Shown here piece after piece: positions 33,369 through 41,855 of a stretch of DNA of 64,000 bases. The stretch lies in assembly GCF_016861975.1 (NCBI RefSeq), contig NZ_BOMB01000001.1, forward strand, positions 496,001 through 560,000, given 5' to 3'. Under the pieces are notes generated by a model, which did not search any database, was not told where the DNA came from, and was given only the letters and a program-made list of their open reading frames with translations. A program made the position numbers and the translations under genes. The DNA is from Actinocatenispora rupis. GTDB taxonomy: Bacteria > Actinomycetota > Actinomycetes > Mycobacteriales > Micromonosporaceae. Position 1 is the first letter of the stretch. Each line of letters opens with the position of its first letter.

Positions 33369-35510
33369 TCAGCCGCGCACGATCTCGATCCAGGTCACCG
33401 GGGGGTCACCCGCTCCGTCCAGGGGTACGGACAGCGCGCCGTCGTGGTGCCCGGCGGGTGCGGCGCGCTGCGACCCGTCGAGCCGGTGGTACGTCACGGT
33501 TCCGGGGCGGCCGGCGAGGGTCAGCGTGCCCGTACCGAAGGGGACGACGCCGACCCGGTCGGCGTCGGAGACCGGCTGGTCGGTCAGCGACGCGACGACC
33601 ACGTCGGCGTCGGTGCCGATGCCGGCGTGGTGGGCCGCACCGTCGCGGGCGCGCAGGCAGGCGAGCACCGGCACATCCGCCTCGTACCGTAGCCAGGAGG
33701 ACGAGCGGGCGCCGGTGGCCGCGCCGACCGTCACCGGGCTGACGGGATCGACCCGGAACATCGAGGTACGCCGGGCGATCGCGGTCAGCCCGACGTGCCG
33801 GGCGGCGACCGCCGGGGTGAGCCGGCCGCCGCGTTCGTCGTCGCCGACGCCGGACAGCGTGCCGATCGGCCCGGCCGCCACGGTGTCGAACCAGATGTCG
33901 GGCATCGAGGCCCAGTCGTACCCGCCCGAGCCGTAGCTGGGCACGCCCAGCTCGCCGAGCAGGCTGGAGAACCACTGCCGCCGGTTCCCCTCCTCCGCGT
34001 ACTCGTCCACGCAGAGGAACATGTCGTCGTGGCAGTGCTGGTCGATCCGGTCGACGAGCAGCGGCGAGAGCGCGTAGTACATGACGGCGAGGTCCGGCTT
34101 CGCCGCGCGCAGCGCCCCGACCACCACGTCCAGTGCCCGGCCGAGCAGCCGCTCACCCGCGTACGCCGGGTCGGCGGGCATCGCGCGCGACAGCGCCGGC
34201 AGCTCGTACCCGAAGTCGAACTTGACCAGGTCGGGGTCGTAGCGCGCGACGAACGTGCCGATCGCCGCGGTCAGCGCCGCCGCGACCGCCTCCTGCGACA
34301 CGTCGAACAGGTAGTACGGCGCGGCCTCGAACGCGTTGCCCTTCGCGATCGGCACCCCGGCCGCGTCGTGCAGCACGTGCTCCATGCCGAGCCCGAGCAA
34401 CCCGGGATCGTTGGTACGCAGGAACGCCGCCCACAGCCCGACGAGGTGCCCGTCCGCGCGGACCCGGTCGAGGAACTTCTCGAACCCGCCGAACCGCCGC
34501 TCGTCGTGCGCCAGCGCGCCGTAGCTGCCCTCCCACTTGTCGTCCACCACGAACATCTCCGGCCGCAGCGGCGACGCGCGCATCTCCTCGTACACCCGCT
34601 CCAGCGCGTCCTGGTCGAACTTCGCGCCCTCCACGCCCGCCGCGCACTGCGCGCCCCACGTGTTGAACTGCGTCGCCAGCGCCGCCCGCCGGCCCCGCGC
34701 CGGCGTCACCCGCCCCGTGTCCCGCAGGACCCGGTAGTACGCGCGGATCGCGGCGCGGTAGTCGTCGGCCACGGTGAGCACCAGCTCGGCGCCCAACCGC
34801 ACCGGACCCGTCGGTACCTGGCCCCACCGGTCGGCGTGGTAGCGGAAGACGGGGCTGGTCCTGCCCGGCCCCAGGTGCAGCAGGAAGTCGGCGGCCGGCA
34901 GCTCGGCCAACCCGAGACAGAACGCGGCGGACCGCCGGTCGGTGGCCGACCGCCCCGAGTTCGGCGGGGCGTCCCGGCTGACCCCGCAGAAGAAGTGCGC
35001 GGGCAGGCCCCACTGCTGGTGGATCGCGCTGTCGGCGCCCATCGTGCCGCGGCCCAGCCAGCTCACCAGGTCCAGGTTCACGTCGGTGTTGAGCACCGGG
35101 CTGACCGCCGCCGACTCGCACAACCCCGGCTGCACCAGGTACGTGTGGGTCAGGCCGGGTGCGGCGCGCCCGTCCGCGACGCCGCCGAACAGGTACAGCT
35201 CGACGACCGGGTCGGCGAGGACCGCCTCGACCGGCTCGACCCACACCGCCGCGTCCTCGAACCGCAGCGCCAGCCCGACCTCCGGGTACCGGACGGCGAG
35301 CCGGGAACCGGTCACCCGGGCGGTGTGTGCGGAGCCGGCCGGTCGCGGCCCGGCGGCCGTCACCACCAGCGGCGCCAGCGGCCCCGCGACGATCGTGCGG
35401 CCCGCCGCGTCGGTCAGCGTGAACCGGTCGTCCGCCCGCCCCCACACGAAGCGGTACGCCGGCGCGGTCACCGTGACCCCCGCGTCGTCCTGCCGTACGT
35501 GCACGGTCAT
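33369..35510 (-). CDS. GH36-like (clan GH-D) glycoside hydrolase, cytoplasmic
   Basis: 713 residues without a signal peptide. An N-terminal beta-sandwich (about 1-280) is followed by a TIM barrel with VDDKWEGSYG, FEKFLDRVRADGHLVGLWAAF and the inferred nucleophile strand DLVKFDFGYELP (Asp), resembling alpha-galactosidase-type GH36/GH27 enzymes. A candidate acid lies in DMFLCVDEYAEEGNRRQW. A C-terminal beta-domain ends the protein. The general GH-D pattern is clear, but the substrate may not be galactoside. ATG 35510 overlaps the FAD-oxidoreductase stop (ATGA), and the sugar receptor follows 44 bases downstream. Confidence 0.78.
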   Translation of the reverse strand: MTVHVRQDDAGVTVTAPAYRFVWGRADDRFTLTDAAGRTIVAGPLAPLVVTAAGPRPAGSAHTARVTGSRLAVRYPEVGLALRFEDAAVWVEPVEAVLADPVVELYLFGGVADGRAAPGLTHTYLVQPGLCESAAVSPVLNTDVNLDLVSWLGRGTMGADSAIHQQWGLPAHFFCGVSRDAPPNSGRSATDRRSAAFCLGLAELPAADFLLHLGPGRTSPVFRYHADRWGQVPTGPVRLGAELVLTVADDYRAAIRAYYRVLRDTGRVTPARGRRAALATQFNTWGAQCAAGVEGAKFDQDALERVYEEMRASPLRPEMFVVDDKWEGSYGALAHDERRFGGFEKFLDRVRADGHLVGLWAAFLRTNDPGLLGLGMEHVLHDAAGVPIAKGNAFEAAPYYLFDVSQEAVAAALTAAIGTFVARYDPDLVKFDFGYELPALSRAMPADPAYAGERLLGRALDVVVGALRAAKPDLAVMYYALSPLLVDRIDQHCHDDMFLCVDEYAEEGNRRQWFSSLLGELGVPSYGSGGYDWASMPDIWFDTVAAGPIGTLSGVGDDERGGRLTPAVAARHVGLTAIARRTSMFRVDPVSPVTVGAATGARSSSWLRYEADVPVLACLRARDGAAHHAGIGTDADVVVASLTDQPVSDADRVGVVPFGTGTLTLAGRPGTVTYHRLDGSQRAAPAGHHDGALSVPLDGAGDPPVTWIEIVRG

Positions 35511-36850
35511 CGGGCGGGTACCTCCGCGTCGAGGGACAGGATCGCGCCGTTCGCGGCGAGCCGGTCGCGCAACACGCCGACCGGTACGTCCCGGGGCGAC
35601 ACGTGCGAGGCCGCGGCCAGCGCCGCCGCCTCGCCCGCCGCCTGGCCCATCGCCATGCACTGCGCCATCGACCGTACGGACGCCTGCGCGTCGTGCGTCG
35701 CGGAGAAGCACCGGCCGGCGACGAGCGTGTTCACCGAGTCCCGCACCAGCAGCGTCCGGTACGGCACGCCCACCGCCTCCCCGTCCGGCAGGTACCGCCA
35801 GGCGGTGTCGGAACCGGAGTGGTGGTCCTCGATCGGGGCGCCGCACAGCGCCACCTGGTCGTCGAACTGCCGCGCCGCCAGCACGTCCGCCCGGTTGAGC
35901 CGGTAGTCCCCGTACACCCGGCGGGTCTCGCGCACGCCGATCTGCGCCGACAGCGTCGCCAGCTGCGCCCGCTCGTACCCGGGGACGCGGTCGCGCAGGA
36001 ACCGCACGTACTCCAGCGCCTGCCGGCGGCCGGCGGTCTCGGCGGCGGTGAGCAGGTCCGGGTCGGTCGCGTTGACCACCCCACCCGGACCCGTCCGGTA
36101 CGACGTCACCCGCGTCATGATCGTCGCGGTCATGCCGTCCACCGGCGTGATGTGGTCGCTGCCGTCCAGTCGGGGCAGCTCGTACCCGTCGGCGGAGGCG
36201 TCGTGCATCAGCTCGGCGAGCTGCCGCTTCGTCAGCGCGAACCGCCGCGCGACGTCGACGTTGACCATCTTGAACGTGGTGGTCAGCGTCTGCGCGGGCG
36301 CCTCGGCGCCGGCCAGCTCGTAGCCGAAGCCGGCGTGGTGGCACACGTCGGCGTCGCCGGAGGCGTCCACGACGACCGCCGCACGGATCCGCCGCAGGCC
36401 CGCCTTCGTGGCCACCAGCAGCTCCCGTACCCGCCCGTCCGACACGTCGGCGTCCTGGACGAACGCGTGCAGCAGCACCCGGGCGCCGGCGCCGGCGAGC
36501 AGCCGGTCCCAGACCACCTTCAGGTGCTCCGGGTGGTACGTGACGCCGGTGCCGGCACCGAACGAGTTGGGCCGGCGGATGACCGGCCCGTACGCGGTGA
36601 GGCCGGCGACCACGTCGTCCGGTACGCCGCCGACGACCTTCGCCGCCGAGCTGCCCGGCGTGTAGAAGCCGTAGAACGTGTCGAGCACCGCGGTACTCGT
36701 CCCGCCGGGGTAGCCCTGGCGCTCCACCAGCAGGGTGTCCGCGCCGGCGCGGGCCGCGGTGATCGCGGCGACCGCACCCGCCGAACCGGCACCGACGACG
36801 ACCACGTCGGCCTCCGCGTACACCGGGACGGTGCTCCAGTGTGGGCTCAT
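35507..36850 (-). CDS. FAD-dependent oxidoreductase (PF12831 type)
   Basis: 447 residues. The N-terminal dinucleotide site is VVVVGAGSAGAVAAITAARA with acidic strand TLLVERQGYPGG. Further FAD segments are VVDASGDADVCHHAG and the C-terminal NTLVAGRCFSATHDAQASVR with QAAGEAAALAA. This class often sits beside glycoside hydrolases and is usually uncharacterised; it may oxidise a sugar hydroxyl or polyol. It is first in the minus-strand arm and coupled to the GH36-like gene, which suggests joint action on one glycoside. The ribosome-binding site is weak (AAGG). Confidence 0.82.
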   Translation of the reverse strand: MSPHWSTVPVYAEADVVVVGAGSAGAVAAITAARAGADTLLVERQGYPGGTSTAVLDTFYGFYTPGSSAAKVVGGVPDDVVAGLTAYGPVIRRPNSFGAGTGVTYHPEHLKVVWDRLLAGAGARVLLHAFVQDADVSDGRVRELLVATKAGLRRIRAAVVVDASGDADVCHHAGFGYELAGAEAPAQTLTTTFKMVNVDVARRFALTKRQLAELMHDASADGYELPRLDGSDHITPVDGMTATIMTRVTSYRTGPGGVVNATDPDLLTAAETAGRRQALEYVRFLRDRVPGYERAQLATLSAQIGVRETRRVYGDYRLNRADVLAARQFDDQVALCGAPIEDHHSGSDTAWRYLPDGEAVGVPYRTLLVRDSVNTLVAGRCFSATHDAQASVRSMAQCMAMGQAAGEAAALAAASHVSPRDVPVGVLRDRLAANGAILSLDAEVPAR

Positions 36851-36918
36851 TGGTCTGTGGCCTTGGCCAATTGGTGGGTCATGGCGACTCCAGTACGACA
36901 GATGTATCGCGGACCAAT
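36849..36918. promoter_or_regulatory. ATTGGT/ACCAAT repeats in the divergent spacer of the sugar locus
   Basis: In otherwise GC-rich DNA, ATTGGTC (36849-36855, over the FAD gene start), CCAATTGG (36867-36874) and GACCAAT (36912-36918) recur within 70 bp in both orientations. The outer two form a 7-bp inverted repeat and each resembles half of a GntR/HutC-type site (TGGTCT / AGACCA). They lie between the two divergent arms and are candidates for binding the GntR protein encoded at 41028. Confidence 0.4.
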
Positions 36919-37067
36919 CAGGTGCCACTTACGTGTGCAGATCCGTTGTTGTTGAGCCAGATTCCCGAGATGGTGCGTTGCCATGCCCGGCCCGCTCCGA
37001 TACCATTGCCCACCATCCCAGCAGATCGCAGAATGGTTTGCAAGACCCACCATCGGGGAGCGACCTC

Positions 37068-38015
37068 GTGATCACCTCAGTGCTCGGCGACATCGACCCG
37101 GAGTCCCTCGGCCCGACCGACTGCCACGACCATCTGTTCATCCGCGGCGGCCACGCGGTCGCCCTGGAGCCCGGGTACCTGCTGGACGACGTGTCCGCCG
37201 CCGTGGCCGAGGCCGAGACGGTGCTCGCCGCCGGCGGCGCGGCGCTCGTCGACTGCATGCCGCTCGGCGTCGGCCGGGACGCCGACGGGCTGGTCGAGGT
37301 GGCGTCCCGGACCGGGCTGACGCTGCTCGGCGCGTCCGGTTTCCACCGCGACGCGTTCTATCCGGACGACCACTGGGTGCGGCGCAGCGACACCGACACG
37401 CTCGCCGCGATCATCGTGTCCGAGCACCTGCGCGGCATGGGCCGCGACGGCGTCGCCCCGCCCGACGACGACCGGTCGAGCGCCCGGCCGGGCGTGATCA
37501 AGGTGGCGACCAGCGGCGAGACACCCACCGAGCTGGAGCGCCGGCTGCTCGTCGCGGTCGGGCTGGCGGCCGCCGAGACCGGCCTGCCCGTCATCACGCA
37601 CACCGAGACGGTCGCCGGCGCGCGTGTCCAGCTCGCCGCGCTCGCCGACCGGGGCGTACCGGCGGACCGGGTGGTGCTGTCGCACATGGACCGGCACGCC
37701 GATGCGGCGGAGCTGGCCGAGATCTGCCGGACCGGGGCGACGGTGTGCCTCGACTGGCTGGGGCGTACGGACCGGCGGCCGGACGAGGTGATCGTGCGGC
37801 TGGCGGCGTCGCTGGTGGAGGCCGGGCTCGGGGACCGGGTGGTGCTCGGCCAGGACCTGGCCCGCCGGGCCTACTGGCGGTCGTACGGGGGAGGGCCGGG
37901 GCTCGCGCACCTGTTCGCCACCGTACTGCCGCTGATGACCCGGATGGGGTTCGACCGGAAGGAGCTGGACACCATCCTGGTCGCGACGCCGCGCCGGGTG
38001 TTCGACCGGCGCTGA
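37068..38015 (+). CDS. Phosphotriesterase-family metal-dependent hydrolase
   Basis: 315-residue amidohydrolase-superfamily protein of the phosphotriesterase group. Metal ligands are readable as His20/His22 (DCHDHLF), the carbamylated Lys in GVIKVATSG, His in PVITHTETV, His in VLSHMDRH and Asp in VLGQDLARR. Many members are sugar-lactonases rather than phosphotriesterases. Here the neighbouring sugar kinase, SIS protein and oxidoreductases make a lactonase or ester hydrolase likely. GTG 37068 is preceded by GGGGAG. It is first in the plus-strand arm. Confidence 0.88.
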   Translation: MITSVLGDIDPESLGPTDCHDHLFIRGGHAVALEPGYLLDDVSAAVAEAETVLAAGGAALVDCMPLGVGRDADGLVEVASRTGLTLLGASGFHRDAFYPDDHWVRRSDTDTLAAIIVSEHLRGMGRDGVAPPDDDRSSARPGVIKVATSGETPTELERRLLVAVGLAAAETGLPVITHTETVAGARVQLAALADRGVPADRVVLSHMDRHADAAELAEICRTGATVCLDWLGRTDRRPDEVIVRLAASLVEAGLGDRVVLGQDLARRAYWRSYGGGPGLAHLFATVLPLMTRMGFDRKELDTILVATPRRVFDRR

Positions 38016-38047
38016 CCGCGCCGTACCGCGGGGCCGGCACCGGCACC

Positions 38048-38114
38048 GCCGACGTACTGTCCGCCACGGCGGCGACGCCACGCCCGCCGACGTACCTTCC
38101 GCCACGGAGGCGAC
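38048..38114 (+). repeat. 29-bp direct repeat carrying the SIS gene ribosome-binding site
   Basis: Copies at 38048-38076 and 38086-38114 share 26 of 29 bases (38-bp period; both begin GCCGACGTAC and end GGCGAC). Only the second copy has ACGGAGGCGAC, whose GGAGG serves ATG 38115; the first reads CGGCGG. A local duplication with one functional site is likely. Confidence 0.75.
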
Positions 38115-38873
38115 ATGAGTCTTGGCTACCTGGACGAGGCGTACGGGGTCCTGAAACGGATTGCCGACACGCAGGAGGACAACATCCGGGCCGCCGGCCG
38201 GATCTTCGCGGACGCGATCTCGGCCGGCGGGCTGGTGCACCTGTTCGGGGCCGGGCACTCGCGGATGGGCGTGGAGGAGATCTTCCCGCGGATCGGGTCG
38301 ATCGTCGGCTACCACCCGATCGTGGAGCTGTCCCTGAGCTACTACACCAACGTGCTGGGCACGATGGGCCTGGCGCAGTCGCTGTTCCTGGAGCGGGTCG
38401 ACGGGTTCGGCGAGTGCCTGCTGGCGAACTACGAGTTCGGGGAGCACGACGCGGCGATGGTGATCTCCTCGACCGGCATCAACAACGTACCGGTGGAGGT
38501 GGCGCTGGGGCTCAAGGCGCGCGGCCTGCCGCTGGTGGCGATCACGTCGCTGGCGCACTCGACGACCGTCGACTCCCGCCACCCCTCCGGCAAGCACCTG
38601 TACGAGGTGGCCGACGTGGTCGTGGACAACTGTTCCCCGGCCGGCGACGCGGTCGTGCACGTCGAGGGCTGCGAGTACCCGGTGGGGCCGACGTCGACGC
38701 TGGGCACGGTGACCGTCGCGCACTCGATCAACGAGGTGCTCGCCACCGAGCTGGTCGCCCGGGGTACGCCGCCGGTGGTGCTCGGGTCGCCGCACTTCTC
38801 CGACCAGGAGGCCGCGAAACGCAACCTCGCCGAGTACTACGCGGCGTACCGCGAGCGGACCCGGCGGGTCTGA
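38115..38873 (+). CDS. SIS-domain sugar isomerase-like protein
   Basis: 252-residue protein with a single SIS phosphosugar-binding fold: GGLVHLFGAGHSRMGVEEIF, then VISSTGINNVPVEVA and LVAITSLAHS. SIS proteins isomerise, deglycosylate or sense phosphosugars. A stand-alone enzyme of this size next to an FGGY kinase most likely acts on the kinase product or a related aldose/amino sugar; this is inference. ATG 38115 has GGAGG 7 bases upstream. One base separates its stop from the kinase start. Confidence 0.85.
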   Translation: MSLGYLDEAYGVLKRIADTQEDNIRAAGRIFADAISAGGLVHLFGAGHSRMGVEEIFPRIGSIVGYHPIVELSLSYYTNVLGTMGLAQSLFLERVDGFGECLLANYEFGEHDAAMVISSTGINNVPVEVALGLKARGLPLVAITSLAHSTTVDSRHPSGKHLYEVADVVVDNCSPAGDAVVHVEGCEYPVGPTSTLGTVTVAHSINEVLATELVARGTPPVVLGSPHFSDQEAAKRNLAEYYAAYRERTRRV

Positions 38874-38874
38874 G

Positions 38875-40311
38875 GTGCGCACCGTCGGCGTGGACATCGG
38901 CACGGGCTCGGCGAAGGCCGTGCTGTTCGACCCGGACCGCGGCGTACTCGGGCGCGGCACGGCGGAGTACCCGGTGGCCACGCCCCGCCCGGGGTACGCG
39001 GAGCAGGATCCGGCGGACTGGTGGGCCGGTGCGGTGGCGGCGATCCGCGCGGCGACGGGCGGCGCGCCGGTGGACGCGGTGGCGGTGTCCGGGCAGGGCG
39101 CCGCGGTGGTGCTGACCGACGCCGCCGGCGAGCCGGTACGGCCGGCGCTGATCCACCTGGACCAGCGGGCCGACCGGGAGGCGGAAGCGTTGCGCGCCAA
39201 CGGTTTCGCCGCCGGAGTACGGCGGGCCTCCGGTAACGACGTCGGTTCGTGGAACGTGGCGGCCAAGCTCTGCTGGCTGCGCGCGCACGAGCCGGCCGCG
39301 CTCGACCGCGCCCACCGGGTGACCTCGGCCGCCGGCTTCGTGCTGGCGAGGCTGACCGGCCGCGGCGTGCAGAGCGTCAGCGACGCCGGCATCAGCGACC
39401 TGTTCGATCTGACGTCCCGCGGCTGGTCGAGGGGGCTGGCCGCGGGCGTCGGGCTCGATCCGGCGCTGTTGCCGACTGTCGCCGCCGCCACCGAGGACGT
39501 CGGTACGGTGCTGCCCGCGGCGGCCGAGGCGACCGGCCTGGCCACCACCACCCGGGTACGCGCGGGCGGCGAGGACACGTCGAGCGCCGCGCTCGCGGCT
39601 GGCGTACTGACCGCCGGTGCGGCGTACCTGAGCCTGGGGACGGCGGGGGTGGTCGGCGTGGCGGTGCCGGCGGGCGTCACCGACGAGCCGCGCCTGCTGA
39701 GCTTCCCGCACGTACGCGAGGGTCTGGACCTGCTGTCCGGGTCGATGACGTCGGCCGGGTCGGCGCTGCGCTGGTGGTCGGACGTGACCGGGGTGCCCGT
39801 CGCCGACCTGCTGGCGGAGGCGGAGACGGCGGACGCCGGGCAGGTCACGTTCGTGCCGTACCTGGCGGGGGAGCTGCACCCGGTGAACGACCCGCACGCC
39901 CGGGGGATCCTCGCCGGGCTGTCGCTGGCGACCGGGCGGGCGGAGCTGACCCGGGGGATACTCGCCGGCGCCGCATCCGCCGTCGCGCACAATCTGGACG
40001 TGTGTTCGTCCGCCGGCGCGCCGGCCACCCTGCTGTCCGCCACCGGCCGCCCGACGGCCTCGCCGGCCTGGATGCGCGAGATCGCCGACGCCACCGGCGT
40101 ACCGGTGGAGGTGGTCGGTGACGACGGTGCGGCGGTCGGCGACGCGATGATCGCCGCGGCGGCGTCGGACGCGGAGCTGGCCGGGCTGGTCCGCGCCCAC
40201 CGGCACGTGACCGCCCGGTACGAGCCGGATCCGGCCCGGTTGGCGCCCGCGGTGGAGCGGCGGGCCGCGATCGCCCGGCTGTACCAGGCGTCGCGCGGGG
40301 GTGCGTCGTGA
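38875..40311 (+). CDS. FGGY-family carbohydrate kinase (xylulokinase-like)
   Basis: 478-residue ATP-dependent sugar/polyol kinase. N-terminal phosphate-binding VGVDIGTGSAKAVLFD; substrate region with QGAAVVL and LIHLDQRADRE; C-terminal ATP domain with SLGTAGVVG, TFVPYLAGELHPVNDPHARG and LLSATGRPTASPAWMREIAD. The closest recognisable group is xylulokinase/ribulokinase-like, but the true ketose or polyol is unknown. The GTG start follows the SIS stop by one base and its own stop overlaps the next start (GTGA). Confidence 0.88.
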   Translation: MRTVGVDIGTGSAKAVLFDPDRGVLGRGTAEYPVATPRPGYAEQDPADWWAGAVAAIRAATGGAPVDAVAVSGQGAAVVLTDAAGEPVRPALIHLDQRADREAEALRANGFAAGVRRASGNDVGSWNVAAKLCWLRAHEPAALDRAHRVTSAAGFVLARLTGRGVQSVSDAGISDLFDLTSRGWSRGLAAGVGLDPALLPTVAAATEDVGTVLPAAAEATGLATTTRVRAGGEDTSSAALAAGVLTAGAAYLSLGTAGVVGVAVPAGVTDEPRLLSFPHVREGLDLLSGSMTSAGSALRWWSDVTGVPVADLLAEAETADAGQVTFVPYLAGELHPVNDPHARGILAGLSLATGRAELTRGILAGAASAVAHNLDVCSSAGAPATLLSATGRPTASPAWMREIADATGVPVEVVGDDGAAVGDAMIAAAASDAELAGLVRAHRHVTARYEPDPARLAPAVERRAAIARLYQASRGGAS

Positions 40312-41027
40312 GGCGGGCGCTGGTCACCGGCGCCGCCTCGGGCATCGGCCGGGCCACGGTGGACCTGTTGCGCGCCAACGGATGGCGGGTCGCCGGCATC
40401 GACCGTTCGGGATCCGACGACCCGGAGCTGCATGCGGCGGACGTGACCGACGAGGCGTCGCTGCGGTCGGCGGTGGCGGCGGCGGTCGGCGACGCGGGGC
40501 TCGACGCGGTGGTGTGCTGTGCCGGCGTGTCCGGTTCGTCGTCCGGGGACGGCCCGGTCGGGACGTCCACCGCCGCGGCGTTCGACACCGTCGTGGGGAC
40601 GAACCTGCGCGGCGCGTTCCTGACGGTGTCGGCGGCGTGGCCGGCGCTGACCGCGGCCCGCGGCACCGTCGTCCTCGTCTCCTCCGTACTCGGGCTGACC
40701 GGCGGCGGCGGCCCGTTCCGCAGCACCGCGTACGTGATCAGCAAGGGTGGGCTGGTGGCGTTCGCGCGGGCGATCGCGGCGCAGGGCGCCGACGCCGGCG
40801 TCCGGGCGAACTGCGTGGCCCCGGGCCTGGTCGACACGCCGTTCGCCGGCCGCGCGCGCACCGACCCCGTCGTCGCCCGGTACGTGGCGGACCGGCAGCG
40901 GCTGACCGGCGGGCCGCTCGTGGCCGACGACGTGGCCGCCGCGGTGGGATACCTGGTGTCGCCGGCCGCCGCGGCGGTGACCGGTCAGGTACTGGCCGTC
41001 GACGCCGGATGGGGATTGGATCCGTAG
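40308..41027 (+). CDS. Short-chain dehydrogenase/reductase of the sugar locus
   Basis: 239-residue SDR: cofactor loop VTGAASGIGRAT with acidic IDRSG after the second strand (suggesting NAD), CCAGVSG, Ser in VVLVSSVLG, YxxxK in AYVISKGGLVAF and APGLVDTPFAG. The position inside the kinase operon suggests oxidation of a sugar or polyol, or re-reduction of a keto intermediate. The GTG start overlaps the kinase stop, and the regulator start abuts its stop. Confidence 0.9.
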   Translation: MRRALVTGAASGIGRATVDLLRANGWRVAGIDRSGSDDPELHAADVTDEASLRSAVAAAVGDAGLDAVVCCAGVSGSSSGDGPVGTSTAAAFDTVVGTNLRGAFLTVSAAWPALTAARGTVVLVSSVLGLTGGGGPFRSTAYVISKGGLVAFARAIAAQGADAGVRANCVAPGLVDTPFAGRARTDPVVARYVADRQRLTGGPLVADDVAAAVGYLVSPAAAAVTGQVLAVDAGWGLDP

Positions 41028-41783
41028 ATGAGCCCTCGCAGTCCGCTGGCCCTGTCGCTCGCGGCCAGCCTGGAACGGGAGATCCTGTCCGGCCACTGGC
41101 CGGTCGGGTCGAAGCTGCCGACCGAGCGGGAGCTGGCGGCGCGCTCGCGGGTCAGCCGGCAGGTCGTCCGCGAGGCGTTCGACGAGCTGGAACGCGCCGG
41201 CTTCATCATCCGCCGGCAGGGCTCCGGCACGTACGTGGCGGGGCGGCGGCTGGAGCAGTCCCTGCTCGGCCACTTCTCGATCGTCGACGCGTTGCGGTCG
41301 TCCGGCGCGACGATCACCACCGAGGTGCTGTCCCGTACCGTCACCCCGGCCCTGCCCGCGGTCGCCGCAAGCCTCGACATCGACCCCGACGCCTCCGTAC
41401 TGGAGCTGGAACGGTTGCGGCGGGCCGACGGTGAGCCGCTGATGCTGGAGCAGACCTGGCTGCCCGCCGACCGGTTGCCGGGCATCGCCGCCGCGCAGTT
41501 CTCCGACACCAGCCTGTACGCGATCCTCCGCGAGGAGTACGGGGTGCTGCTGGTGCGGGCGACCGAGTCGTTCGAGCCGGTGGTACTGCACCAGGACGAG
41601 GCCCGGCCGCTGGAGGTGGCGGCGGGCTCGCCGGCGCTGATGCTGCTGCGCACCACGTACGACGACGCGGGGGTGCCGATGGAGGCGGCGCGGGCGTTGC
41701 TACGCGCGGACCGCTGCCGCACCCTGGTCGAGCGGCGCGTCGAGGAACCCGACCGGACGCCCCGGGCCCGTACGGCGCGGTAG
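41028..41783 (+). CDS. GntR-family (HutC subfamily) transcriptional regulator
   Basis: 251 residues. An N-terminal winged helix (SLEREILSGHWPVGSKLPTE, VSRQVVREAFDELERAGFI, GSGTYVAG) is followed by a UTRA effector domain (about 85-235: VLELERLRRADGEPLMLEQT, LRTTYDDAGVPMEAARALLR). UTRA domains bind phosphosugars or similar metabolites, so the effector is probably the product of the linked kinase. It is the last gene of the plus arm and likely controls both arms through the spacer at 36851-37067. Confidence 0.92.
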   Translation: MSPRSPLALSLAASLEREILSGHWPVGSKLPTERELAARSRVSRQVVREAFDELERAGFIIRRQGSGTYVAGRRLEQSLLGHFSIVDALRSSGATITTEVLSRTVTPALPAVAASLDIDPDASVLELERLRRADGEPLMLEQTWLPADRLPGIAAAQFSDTSLYAILREEYGVLLVRATESFEPVVLHQDEARPLEVAAGSPALMLLRTTYDDAGVPMEAARALLRADRCRTLVERRVEEPDRTPRARTAR

Positions 41784-41787
41784 CACC

Positions 41788-41820
41788 ACCGCACCGCGTG
41801 CCAGCTGTGCCCGGTGCGGT
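41788..41820. terminator. Hairpin terminator between convergent genes
   Basis: ACCGCACCG (41788-41796) and CGGTGCGGT (41812-41820) are perfect 9-bp arms with a 15-base loop, between the GntR stop (41783) and the NlpC/P60 stop (41856). Confidence 0.6.
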
Positions 41821-41855
41821 CGACGTGGAGCCGGCACCGGCCGGGTCGTCCGCGG

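Noticed and set aside
36841-37071. Small plus-strand ORF of 76 codons in the divergent spacer
   Set aside because: It overlaps both divergent start regions, has no good ribosome-binding site and no recognisable motif. The segment looks regulatory.
37077-41591. A 1504-codon minus-strand open frame
   Set aside because: It is antisense to the phosphotriesterase-like, SIS, kinase, SDR and GntR genes, all of which have intact family motifs. The translation has no recognisable domain.
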